This document shows, piece by piece, positions 1 to 6,930 of a stretch of 64,000 nucleotides of DNA (its first letter is position 1; each line of letters opens with the position of its first letter). A program made the translations under genes and the position numbers. Under the pieces are notes generated by a model that was not told the DNA's origin, did not search any database, and saw only the letters and a list, made by a program, of their open reading frames with translations. This DNA comes from Phaeovulum molybdatiresistens (lineage in GTDB: Bacteria > Pseudomonadota > Alphaproteobacteria > Rhodobacterales > Rhodobacteraceae). The stretch is from positions 62,001 through 126,000 of the forward strand of contig NZ_JAMJFX010000001.1 of the NCBI RefSeq assembly GCF_023544865.1, written 5' to 3'.

Positions 1-135
1 ATCGGTCTGGCGATGGGCGGCCCGGATCACGAGCCGGTCGAGGATCTGGTCGCGCGCGCCGATCAGGCGCTGCTGGGGGCAAAGGTGCAGGGGCGCAACC
101 GGATCGCCATTTCGCGTCACCCCGATGCCGCCTGA
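1..135 (+). CDS. C-terminal end of a GGDEF-domain protein (partial)
   Basis: Frame 1 is open from the first base to the TGA at 133-135. It encodes 44 residues ending a GGDEF domain: the ADQALLGAKVQGRNRI stretch matches the conserved last helix of diguanylate cyclases (A-D-x-A-L-Y-x-A-K-x-x-G-R-N). The active-site GG(D/E)EF loop lies outside the window, so whether it makes c-di-GMP cannot be judged. Tyr of the usual ALYxAK is Leu here. Confidence 0.75.
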   Translation: MGLAMGGPDHEPVEDLVARADQALLGAKVQGRNRIAISRHPDAA

Positions 136-159
136 ACGGGGCCGGTCGCGCCGCCCCGT

Positions 160-684
160 TCAGTCGCGCCTGTCTCGCACCCGCTCGCGCAGGCGCTCGG
201 CGCCCTGTTCCAGCCGGTCGGCAAAGGCCTGCCGCTGCGCAGGCGTCATCGCGGCGATGCGGTCCATCAGCAACCGCCCGCCAAAGACCGACCGTTCCAC
301 AAGCCGGTCGCGATGGGCCTGGAAAATGACGCGCACGGCGGCCTCATCCCAGGGGTCGGCGCGCAGGGCTTCGACCAGACGGCTATGATCCTCGCGCGCG
401 GCCTGGCGCATGGCGCGCAGGTTCTGGCCCTCGGCCTGGGCCGCGCGGCGCAGCGCCTCGCGGTCGGCGGGATCAAGCGCCTGGGTAAAGGCGCCGATGC
501 TGACATCGCTGACCACGGGCGGGCGCATGGGGTGGCGTTCACGCGCGATCAGCCCCCCGGCCACCACCCCCGCCACCAGCAGGTTCAGCGTCACCGACAG
601 GATAAAGACCGCGCGCACCCAGCCCCGCATCGGGGCCCGGGCGGGCGCGGCCGACCCCGCCTGTTCCTGATGATCCGTGCCCAT
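160..684 (-). CDS. periplasmic heavy-metal sensor / CpxP-like protein (Metal_resist type)
   Basis: 174 aa. A single membrane span at about residues 23-48 anchors a periplasmic helical domain with the feature of CnrX/ZraP/CpxP-like proteins: a long charged helical region ending in LTPAQRQAF-like text (MTPAQRQAFADRLEQG). It is the last gene of a minus-strand set whose first member is an ECF sigma factor; the gap to the gene upstream is 1 nt. By analogy with CnrYXH it is probably the periplasmic signal receiver that controls the anti-sigma factor. No Met/His-rich metal-binding stretch is visible, so the ligand is unknown; envelope stress is as likely as metal. Confidence 0.7.
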   Translation of the reverse strand: MGTDHQEQAGSAAPARAPMRGWVRAVFILSVTLNLLVAGVVAGGLIARERHPMRPPVVSDVSIGAFTQALDPADREALRRAAQAEGQNLRAMRQAAREDHSRLVEALRADPWDEAAVRVIFQAHRDRLVERSVFGGRLLMDRIAAMTPAQRQAFADRLEQGAERLRERVRDRRD

Positions 685-685
685 C

Positions 686-1120
686 TCAGCCCTCCTGATC
701 CAGCATCATCGCCAGCACATCCGTATCGGGCAACAGATCGACGGTGCCCAGCGCATCGGCCGTGCCCAGATAGCCCGCGGCGATGTCGCCCAGTTGCCCC
801 ATCCCGGCGAAGCCGATCCAGACCCCGGTCAAGGCCGCCGTGGCCATGCCGCCAATCCCGCGCCAACCGCCCAGCATGGCCAGAAGCTGCGCCAGAACGC
901 CCCCGCCAACGCCACTGCCAAGGTCGTGCGCCGGCGCGACGGCCCGCGCGGGCGGCTGCTGCGCCAACCCCTCGGCCAGAATCCGCGCCATGAAGTCCGC
1001 CGAAGGTTCAGGCGGGCTTTGGCGGGCTGCGGCGAATGTGGCCGCCAGCAGATCCGCCTGCACATCCATCTGCGGGTTCATCCGGGGGTCGGCCCCTGCG
1101 ATCTTGTCATCCATGCCCAT
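686..1120 (-). CDS. putative membrane anti-sigma factor (hypothetical)
   Basis: 144 aa. The acidic N-terminal half (about residues 1-70) could bind a sigma factor. A single hydrophobic segment sits at about residues 85-108 (GMATAALTGVWIGFAGMG), followed by a short acidic tail. The start overlaps the sigma gene by 14 nt, which indicates translational coupling. I see no zinc-binding HxxxCxxC motif, so it is not a ZAS-type anti-sigma. Function is inferred only from position between an ECF sigma gene and a CnrX-like sensor gene. Confidence 0.55.
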   Translation of the reverse strand: MGMDDKIAGADPRMNPQMDVQADLLAATFAAARQSPPEPSADFMARILAEGLAQQPPARAVAPAHDLGSGVGGGVLAQLLAMLGGWRGIGGMATAALTGVWIGFAGMGQLGDIAAGYLGTADALGTVDLLPDTDVLAMMLDQEG

Positions 1121-1691
1121 AGCCCAAGTCCTCTCGTTGCCCGGCCAGCATCGCCGCCAAGGCGCGTTTGCCGCGCGCCGTCAGGCTTTCAACGGCCTCG
1201 ACGCCAATATCCATCACTTCGGCAATCTCGGGATTGCTCAGCCCTTCCAGATGGCGCAGCACCACCGCCTGACGTTGCCGCGCCGGAAGCCGGTCCAGCG
1301 CCGCCTGAAGCGCCGCGGCCCGGTCCGCCTCGATCATCACATCCAGCACGGCGGGCCGGCCGTCCTCGGGTTCGGGCGCCTCATCCAGGCCCAGCCCGCG
1401 CCGCCGACGCAGCCGGTCGGTGGCCAGATTGGTCACCACCCGGTAAAGCCAGGTGGACAGCTTCGCCTCGCCCTGCCGCCAGTCGGGCGCGATCCGCCAC
1501 AGCCGCAGCATCGCCTCCTGGCTCAGATCCTCGGCCTCGGCGGCATCACCCAGCATCCGATAGGCCACGCGATAGGCCAGCGGCGCCAGCCGCAGCGTCA
1601 GGCTGCGCGCCGCCGCGGGGTCCCCGTTGCCATAGAGGACCAGCAGCGCCTCATCCGAGGCATCGGTCAACGCGTCAAATGCCATATCCAT
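1107..1691 (-). CDS. ECF-family RNA polymerase sigma factor
   Basis: 194 aa. Region 2 is seen around residues 35-80 (LAYRVAYRMLGDAAEAEDLSQE, then LSTWLYRVVTNLATD) and region 4 around 135-185 (LPARQRQAVVLRHLEGLSNPEIAEVM), typical of small two-domain sigma-70 proteins. It lies 85 nt after an EF-hand protein gene and is coupled to the putative anti-sigma downstream, so it probably drives an envelope or metal response and its own operon. Confidence 0.9.
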   Translation of the reverse strand: MDMAFDALTDASDEALLVLYGNGDPAAARSLTLRLAPLAYRVAYRMLGDAAEAEDLSQEAMLRLWRIAPDWRQGEAKLSTWLYRVVTNLATDRLRRRRGLGLDEAPEPEDGRPAVLDVMIEADRAAALQAALDRLPARQRQAVVLRHLEGLSNPEIAEVMDIGVEAVESLTARGKRALAAMLAGQREDLGYGHG

Positions 1692-1735
1692 GCATCCTGC
1701 GGCCTAGCGCGAAACCCCGTCAAAGGCAATTCAGC

Positions 1736-1761
1736 CCCGGGCGGGGTCAGACCCGCCCGGG
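1736..1761 (-). terminator. hairpin between EF-hand gene and sigma gene
   Basis: A 10-bp perfect stem, CCCGGGCGGG (1736-1745) with its complement at 1752-1761, encloses a 6-nt loop. It lies 15 nt after the EF-hand stop codon. The minus-strand sequence after it is only mildly T-rich, so it may attenuate or stabilise rather than fully stop transcription. Confidence 0.45.
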
Positions 1762-1776
1762 AATTGGTTCTGGGGC

Positions 1777-2448
1777 TTAGTTGCCCATCTGCCCGCGCGG
1801 GCCCCAGCCATCGCCGCGGCCTTCACCGCGACCATCGCCCCGGCCCCAGCCGCGGTCCCCGTCGCAGCCCTTGTCACCGCGCTTGCCCCAGCCATGGCCG
1901 TGGCCATCGCCCCGGCCCTTGCCATCGCGGCCCTTGCCATCGCGGCCCTGCATCCGCTTTTGCACATTGGCCAGTTCCGCCGCGCTGATCGCGCCGTCGC
2001 CATCGGCATCCAGACGCTGGAACATCCGCGTGGGCATCGGGTTGGCCATCAGCTCGGCCGCGGTCAGCGCACCGTCGCCATCACTGTCGCGCGCCTCAAA
2101 ACGCGCCTTGGCCCGGGCCTCGATGCGGGCTTGCGCCGCGCGCATTTCCTGCGCGACCAATTCCTCAAGCGTGATCTTGCCATCGCCATCGGCATCCAGC
2201 GCCGCCGCCTCGGCCGCACGGGCGGCACGGATTTCCTCGGCCGTCACCTTGCCATCGCCATCCGCGTCGAAGCGCTGGAAATCAAAGCCCATGCCACGCA
2301 TCGGGCCAACCGCGGGCGCAGGCGCGCTGGCCCCTGCCTCGGGGGCGGCGGGCTGGGCTGCGTCCTGCGCCAGCACCGGCAGCGAAAGGCCGACACCGAC
2401 CCCCGCCAGAAGCACCACCGCGACCGAATTCCTGAAGCTGCGTTTCAT
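1777..2448 (-). CDS. secreted EF-hand calcium-binding protein
   Basis: 223 aa from the ATG at 2448, preceded by GGAGA and opening a clear signal peptide (MKRSFRNSVAVVLLAGVGVG, cleavage near VLAQD). In-frame sequence upstream does not look coding. Four canonical 12-residue EF loops follow: DADGDGKVTAEE, DADGDGKITLEE, DSDGDGALTAAE and DADGDGAISAAE. The last 55 residues are a Gly/Asp/Arg/His/Lys-rich low-complexity tail (GRDGKGRDGKGRGDGHGHG and on) with one cysteine. It probably binds calcium in the periplasm. Its place just upstream of an ECF sigma gene suggests it is a partner or target of that system. Confidence 0.8.
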   Translation of the reverse strand: MKRSFRNSVAVVLLAGVGVGLSLPVLAQDAAQPAAPEAGASAPAPAVGPMRGMGFDFQRFDADGDGKVTAEEIRAARAAEAAALDADGDGKITLEELVAQEMRAAQARIEARAKARFEARDSDGDGALTAAELMANPMPTRMFQRLDADGDGAISAAELANVQKRMQGRDGKGRDGKGRGDGHGHGWGKRGDKGCDGDRGWGRGDGRGEGRGDGWGPRGQMGN

Positions 2449-2613
2449 CCTGTCGTCTCCTGTGTTCATCACGGCATCGGCGCCGTCATACCAACCAAAC
2501 GCACAGGCCCCGCCAATCCGTCGCCCGAACCGCGCCATTCACCAAAGCGTGATATTGTGTGCTTTCCCTGCGCCGCCATTCCGTGGATAAAGGGCCAAGC
2601 GAAGGAGATCACG

Positions 2614-3024
2614 ATGGCTGCCACCGATACCGATCTGGAAGACGACCGCCCGATGGGCCCCGCGGTGCTGCGCGGCCTGATGTGCCGCTGCCCGGCCTGT
2701 GGCAAGGGGCGGGTGCTGCAGGGCTATCTGCGCGTGCGCGATGAATGCCCCGCCTGCCATGAGGTGTTTTCCCATCACCGCGCCGATGACGGGCCGGCCT
2801 ATCTGACCATCCTGATCGTGGGGCACCTGATGGCCCCGCTGCTGATGTGGGCCTTTGTGACCTTCCGCCCCGACCCGATGACGATGATCGCGATCTTTGC
2901 CACCGGCTGTGTGGTGCTGTCGCTGGCGCTGCTGCCGGTGTTCAAGGGCATGATCGTGGCGATCCAGTGGTCGCGCCGGATGCATGGCTTTGGCGCCGAA
3001 CCGGCCGGGGCAGCCGATGTCTGA
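2614..3024 (+). CDS. DUF983 membrane protein
   Basis: 136 aa, start chosen for the GAAGGAG site 7 nt upstream. Two Cys pairs in the cytoplasmic N-terminus (CRCPACGKG and DECPACHEV) form a zinc-ribbon-like arrangement. Two membrane spans follow at roughly residues 68-90 and 94-117. This is the DUF983 layout, found in many alphaproteobacteria, often near cytochrome oxidase genes, function unknown. The stop overlaps the start of the NUDIX gene by 8 nt. Confidence 0.8.
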   Translation: MAATDTDLEDDRPMGPAVLRGLMCRCPACGKGRVLQGYLRVRDECPACHEVFSHHRADDGPAYLTILIVGHLMAPLLMWAFVTFRPDPMTMIAIFATGCVVLSLALLPVFKGMIVAIQWSRRMHGFGAEPAGAADV

Positions 3025-3760
3025 CACCGCCGCCGCCACCACGCCCCCCCCCACCACAGCGCCCGCCGCGCTGGACAAGACCCGCATCCGCGATGCCGCG
3101 ACCATCCTTTTGGTGCGCCGCGATCTGCCTGCAGGGGCTTCGGTGCTGATGGGGATGCGCGGGGCGGGGGCGGCCTTCATGCCCTCGAAATACGTCTTTC
3201 CGGGTGGCGCGGTGGATGCCGATGACCGGCTGGTGCCGCTGGCGGCGCCGCTGGATGCGGCCAGCACCGCGCGGCTGGATCAGTTTGCCCCGGCGGGCGG
3301 CGCGGCGATGCTGGCGGCGGCGGCGGTGCGTGAACTGTGGGAGGAAACCGGCCTTGCGCTGGGGGCGCCCGGCACCTGGCCCGGCGCCATCCCCGACGAC
3401 TGGGCCGGCTTTGCCGCCGAGGGGCTTTTGCCGGCGGCGGCGGCGCTGCGCTTTGTCTTCCGCGCGATCACGCCCCCCGGCCTGCCGCGCCGCTTTGACG
3501 CGCGCTTCTTCCTGGCCGATGCCACGCAGGTGGTCGGCGACCCCGATGATTTCTCGCGCGCCTGTGATGAGCTGTCGCACCTGCACTGGGTCCCCCTGCA
3601 TGAAGCGCGGCGCCTGAACCTGCCCTTCATCACCGAGGTCGTCCTGGCCGAGGTTGCCGCCCTTGTCGCGGCCGCGGGCCAGGGCGCGATCCCGGCCCCC
3701 GACAGCGTGCCCTTCTTTGACAATTCCGGGCCGAAATCGATCTTTCGCAGGCTTCAGTAA
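3017..3760 (+). CDS. NUDIX hydrolase (NUDT7/19-like)
   Basis: 247 aa. The NUDIX helix core RELWEETGL is intact, supplying the metal-binding glutamates, but the first Glu of the full GX5EX7REUXEEXGU signature is Ala (GGAAMLAAAAVREL), as in the NUDT7/NUDT19 branch that hydrolyses CoA or acyl-CoA type pyrophosphates. Start taken at MSDTAAAT (3017), which overlaps the DUF983 gene by 8 nt; an in-frame ATG at 2984 is possible but buried in that gene. Substrate is not determinable here. It converges on the AEC transporter gene, overlapping by 7 nt. Confidence 0.8.
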   Translation: MSDTAAATTPPPTTAPAALDKTRIRDAATILLVRRDLPAGASVLMGMRGAGAAFMPSKYVFPGGAVDADDRLVPLAAPLDAASTARLDQFAPAGGAAMLAAAAVRELWEETGLALGAPGTWPGAIPDDWAGFAAEGLLPAAAALRFVFRAITPPGLPRRFDARFFLADATQVVGDPDDFSRACDELSHLHWVPLHEARRLNLPFITEVVLAEVAALVAAAGQGAIPAPDSVPFFDNSGPKSIFRRLQ

Positions 3761-4680
3761 AGCAGCGGCACCAACGCCAGCGTCAGCGGAATGGTCAGGA
3801 AGGCCGCAATCGTCTGCGCGGTGATCATCGCCGCCATCAGCCCCGTATCCGCCCCCATCTGGCGCGCCAGCGAATAGGCCGCCACCGCAACCGGCAGGGC
3901 GGCATAGATCATCGCCACCTGCGCCACCAGGATCGGCGGGCCGATCAGCCAGATCGCCGCCAGCGCCACCGCCGGAAACACCACCAGCTTTCCGACTGCG
4001 GCCAGCACCACCGGCCCGATCGCCGCGCGCATCCCTTGCAAGCGCAGGTTGGCCCCCACGCACAGCAACATCACCGGCAACGCGCCCTGCCCCAGCACCA
4101 GCGCCGTATCATGCAGCACCGGCACATGGTGCAGCCCCAGCGCATTGAACCCCAGCCCCAGCAGGATCGACAGGATCAGCGGGTTGCGCGCCAGTTCACG
4201 CAGCGTCCCGCCCAGCCGCGATCCCCCGCCCAGGCCCAGCATCCCCGCCAGCGCCGTGACCATCACCACATTGACCACCGGCACCAGCAGCGCCGATCCC
4301 AGCACCGCCGCCTGCAACCCGGCGGGCCCATACAGCGCCTCGGCAATGGCCAGGCCCACAAAGGTGTTGAACCGCCCGGCGCCCTGAATCACGTCGGTGC
4401 CCTGTTCAGGCGCCAGCCGCGCCATCCGCTGCGCCAGCCAGCCAAAGGCCACGGCAGCGAAAAACCCCGCATAGAGGATGCCCGCAAACCCGCCCATCGG
4501 CGCCGAGCCCAGATCCGCCGCCGAGATCTTGGCAAAGAACAGCGCCGGCATAAGCACCCAATAGACCAGCCGGTCATTCAGGTTCCAGAACTCGAACGAC
4601 GGGATGCCGCCCCGGCGCAGGCCATAGCCCAGCACGATCAGCGCAAAGGTGGGCGCAATCGCCAGCCAGACCCCGATCAT
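3754..4680 (-). CDS. AEC-family transporter (auxin efflux carrier type)
   Basis: 308 aa with about ten hydrophobic segments in two halves of five, including GVWLAIAPTFALIVLGYGLR at the N-terminus and ILSILLGLGFNALGL in the middle, as in Mem_trans/AEC permeases that move organic or amino acids. ATGA overlap (4677-4680) with the lipocalin gene places it last in a four-gene operon. Substrate unknown. Confidence 0.8.
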   Translation of the reverse strand: MIGVWLAIAPTFALIVLGYGLRRGGIPSFEFWNLNDRLVYWVLMPALFFAKISAADLGSAPMGGFAGILYAGFFAAVAFGWLAQRMARLAPEQGTDVIQGAGRFNTFVGLAIAEALYGPAGLQAAVLGSALLVPVVNVVMVTALAGMLGLGGGSRLGGTLRELARNPLILSILLGLGFNALGLHHVPVLHDTALVLGQGALPVMLLCVGANLRLQGMRAAIGPVVLAAVGKLVVFPAVALAAIWLIGPPILVAQVAMIYAALPVAVAAYSLARQMGADTGLMAAMITAQTIAAFLTIPLTLALVPLLY

Positions 4681-5201
4681 GGCGCGGATCCCCGCGCTGC
4701 GCCGATCTGCACCAGATCATAGCCGTTGAAGGCCAGAACCTCACGCGCGGCCGCCGCCAGGTCGGGGCGCAGCACCGGGTCGCGCGACAGAACCTGCGCC
4801 CACCGCCCCGAGGGCGTGCCAAGCACCGCCACCCGATAACCCTCATCGACCCAGAGAACAAAGACCGGCTCGCGGCCAAAGGCGGCATCGGCCATGATCC
4901 GACCGCCCGGCCCCGTCACCACCGCGCCCCCGGTCAGCGGCGCGGGCGCGCGGCCCGTGCAGTCGGTGCCCGTCAGCCGGTAGCGCCCCGGCCCCGCCAT
5001 CGCCCAATCCTGCACCGCACCCGCACAGCCCGGCACATGCGATTGCGCCACATGCCAGCGCCCCGCAAAGCGGTCGGGCGCGAACAGCGCGACCGATGCG
5101 ATGCGCACATCACCATCCCGCCGCGCCGGCGCGTCATCGACCGGCGCACAGGCCGCGGCGGCCAGCGCCACGGCAGACAGGGCAAGCGTCACTGCACGCA
5201 T
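4677..5201 (-). CDS. lipocalin family lipoprotein (Blc-like)
   Basis: 174 aa. A signal peptide ends in a lipobox (LAAAACAP, lipidated Cys near 18). The first lipocalin signature is present as RFAGRWHV (G-x-W) and the last as WAQVLSRDPVL (Blc L-S-R-x-P). Family members bind fatty acids or lysophospholipids at the outer membrane. Three Cys beyond the lipobox suggest a disulfide. Overlaps the Cys-rich lipoprotein gene by 13 nt upstream and the AEC transporter by 4 nt downstream. Confidence 0.8.
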   Translation of the reverse strand: MRAVTLALSAVALAAAACAPVDDAPARRDGDVRIASVALFAPDRFAGRWHVAQSHVPGCAGAVQDWAMAGPGRYRLTGTDCTGRAPAPLTGGAVVTGPGGRIMADAAFGREPVFVLWVDEGYRVAVLGTPSGRWAQVLSRDPVLRPDLAAAAREVLAFNGYDLVQIGAARGSAP

Positions 5202-5539
5202 TCGGTCACCCGCAGGCCAGAGGCGGTGATCACCTCATGGCAGCCCAGCAGCGGCACGAAGGGCGCGCAGGTCATCGACCGCGCCAGACAGGCACCTTCG
5301 CAATCCGCCCCGGTCCGGCAGGCCCGCCCGGCATCGCGCGGCGTGCGCAGACAGACCCACACGCCCGTGCCTTCGCGCTGCCGAAAGGCCCCGCCGCCGG
5401 CTTCGCAGGCCATCCGGTCCAGCGCAATCCGCGCCTCGCCCACGGGGGGCAAGGGTGCCGGGGTGGCGGGGTCGCCGGCGGGCTTGCAGGCGGCCAGCGC
5501 CAGCATCCCGATCAGGCCAAGGCAGGCGGCCAGTCGCAT
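5189..5539 (-). CDS. small Cys-rich lipoprotein, unknown function
   Basis: 116 aa from the ATG at 5539, which has a GGGGGGAT stretch in front and opens a classic lipoprotein signal (MLALAACKP). Longer in-frame sequence upstream overlaps the aldo/keto reductase gene and is not a signal peptide. The mature protein carries eight further cysteines (in MACE, VCLR, ACR, DCEGAC, TCAP, GCHEV, ECVQ), enough for four disulfides in about 95 residues. I do not recognise the family. It is sandwiched in an operon with a lipocalin, so a periplasmic partner role is plausible. Confidence 0.7.
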   Translation of the reverse strand: MRLAACLGLIGMLALAACKPAGDPATPAPLPPVGEARIALDRMACEAGGGAFRQREGTGVWVCLRTPRDAGRACRTGADCEGACLARSMTCAPFVPLLGCHEVITASGLRVTECVQ

Positions 5540-5552
5540 CCGATCCCCCCGC

Positions 5553-6596
5553 CTAGAACGGCATGCCATGGGCGCGATGCGCCTGCCCGATGGCGCGCAG
5601 CACGTCCTTGGACAGCACCAGATCAGCGGCATCGAGCGAGCGGTCCAGCTGCGCGACCGAGGTGGCACCGATGATCGGGATCACCGGGAAGGGCCGCCCC
5701 ATCACGAAGGCCACCGCCATCGTCACCGGGTCCAGCCCGGCATCCGCGGCGATCTTCAAATAGGTCTCGACTGCGGCCTCGGCCGGGGCGGTGATCCGCC
5801 CGCCCAGATCGCCATTGATCGCCCCGCGCGACCCTTCGGGCCGGGCGCCGCCGCGATACTTGCCGCTTAACAGCCCCGCCGCCAGCGGCGAATAGGCCAG
5901 CAGCGTCACATCCTCATTCACGCCCAATTCGGCCAGATCGCCGTCATACAGACGGCACAGAAGCGAATATTCATTCTGGATCGCGGCAGCGCGCGGTCCA
6001 TGACCGGCCTCGGCCAGCGCGAGCCACTGCGCCATGCCCCAGGCGGATTCGTTCGACAGGCCGAAATGGCCGATCTTGCCCTCGGCCTGCAGCGCGGCCA
6101 GCGTTTCCAGACAGGCGGTCATGTCGGCCAGCGTCTGCGCCCGATCCTGCCCCGAGGCGTCAAAGCCCCAGATCTGGCGGAAATGATAGCTGCCCCGGTT
6201 CGGCCAGTGCAGCTGATACAGGTCGATATAATCGGTGCGCAGGCGGCGCAACGACGCATCAACCGCCGCGCGGATCGCCGCGGGCGTGATCGGCGCGCCG
6301 TCGCGCACCGCCGCCGATCCCTTGCCGGTGATCTTGGTGGCAATGACCAGATCGCCCCGCCGCCCCGATTTCGCCAGCCACGACCCGATGATTTCCTCGG
6401 TCCGGCCAACGGTTTCGGCCTTGACCGGATTGGTCGGATACATCTCGGCGGTGTCGATGAAATTCACGCCCCGCTCAATCGCGCGGTCGATCTGGGCATG
6501 ACCCTCGGCCTCGGTGTTCTGGCTGCCCCAGGTCATCGACCCAAGGCACAGCGCGGAAACGGAAAGGCCGGTGCGGCCCAGCGGCAACATCTTCAT
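5553..6596 (-). CDS. aldo/keto reductase (Tas-like)
   Basis: 347 aa. The AKR barrel is recognisable: GRTGLSVSALCLGSMTWG at the N-terminus, the catalytic Asp and Tyr in NFIDTAEMYP, the Lys in VIATKITG, the His in YQLHWPNRG, and a C-terminal IIGATSVAQL for NADPH binding. The layout matches E. coli Tas. GGAG lies 6 nt before the start. First gene of the operon running through the two lipoproteins to the AEC transporter. Physiological substrate unknown. Confidence 0.9.
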   Translation of the reverse strand: MKMLPLGRTGLSVSALCLGSMTWGSQNTEAEGHAQIDRAIERGVNFIDTAEMYPTNPVKAETVGRTEEIIGSWLAKSGRRGDLVIATKITGKGSAAVRDGAPITPAAIRAAVDASLRRLRTDYIDLYQLHWPNRGSYHFRQIWGFDASGQDRAQTLADMTACLETLAALQAEGKIGHFGLSNESAWGMAQWLALAEAGHGPRAAAIQNEYSLLCRLYDGDLAELGVNEDVTLLAYSPLAAGLLSGKYRGGARPEGSRGAINGDLGGRITAPAEAAVETYLKIAADAGLDPVTMAVAFVMGRPFPVIPIIGATSVAQLDRSLDAADLVLSKDVLRAIGQAHRAHGMPF

Positions 6597-6662
6597 GCAA
6601 AACTCCGGAAGTCTACCTGCCGCGCGACCCTGCCACAGCGTGCCGGGAAGGGGAAGGGCACG

Positions 6663-6689
6663 AAAACACCCCGGACCGGCTCCGGTGTT
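6663..6689 (-). terminator. terminator after the tRNA gene
   Basis: On the minus strand AACACCGGA pairs with TCCGGGGTGTT (2-nt bulge), followed by TTTC. It starts 23 nt after the tRNA 3' end, so it likely ends the tRNA transcript. Confidence 0.55.
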
Positions 6690-6711
6690 GCCGCGCCGAA
6701 AGGGGGATAAG

Positions 6712-6788
6712 TGGTGGCGAGGGAGGGACTCGAACCCTCGACCTTGCGATTATGAGTCGCACGCTCTAACCAGCTGAGCTACCTAGCC
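6712..6788 (-). tRNA. tRNA-Met (CAT anticodon, elongator type; Ile2 not excluded)
   Basis: 77 nt including an encoded CCA. Acceptor 5' strand GGCTAGG and 3' strand CCTCGCC, D arm GCTC/GAGC, anticodon stem TGCGA/TCGCA with loop CTCATAA, T stem GAGGG/CCCTC with loop TTCGAGT, discriminator A. The G1-C72 pair rules out the initiator. The GGCTAGGTAGCTCAG start resembles elongator Met, but a CAT anticodon can also belong to lysidine-modified Ile2. There is a T4-C69 mismatch in the acceptor stem. Confidence 0.95.
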
Positions 6789-6930
6789 ACTGTGGCGGGT
6801 CTCTAAGCGACCGGCCCGGGGGCGTCAAGGGGCGAAATCCGATTTCCGCCTCTGCCATCGCCTTTCGCCCGTTCCCCGTGGCGCGAGCGCGCGCCGCGCG
6901 CTAGGAATGCGCCGCAACCCGGAGCCCATG

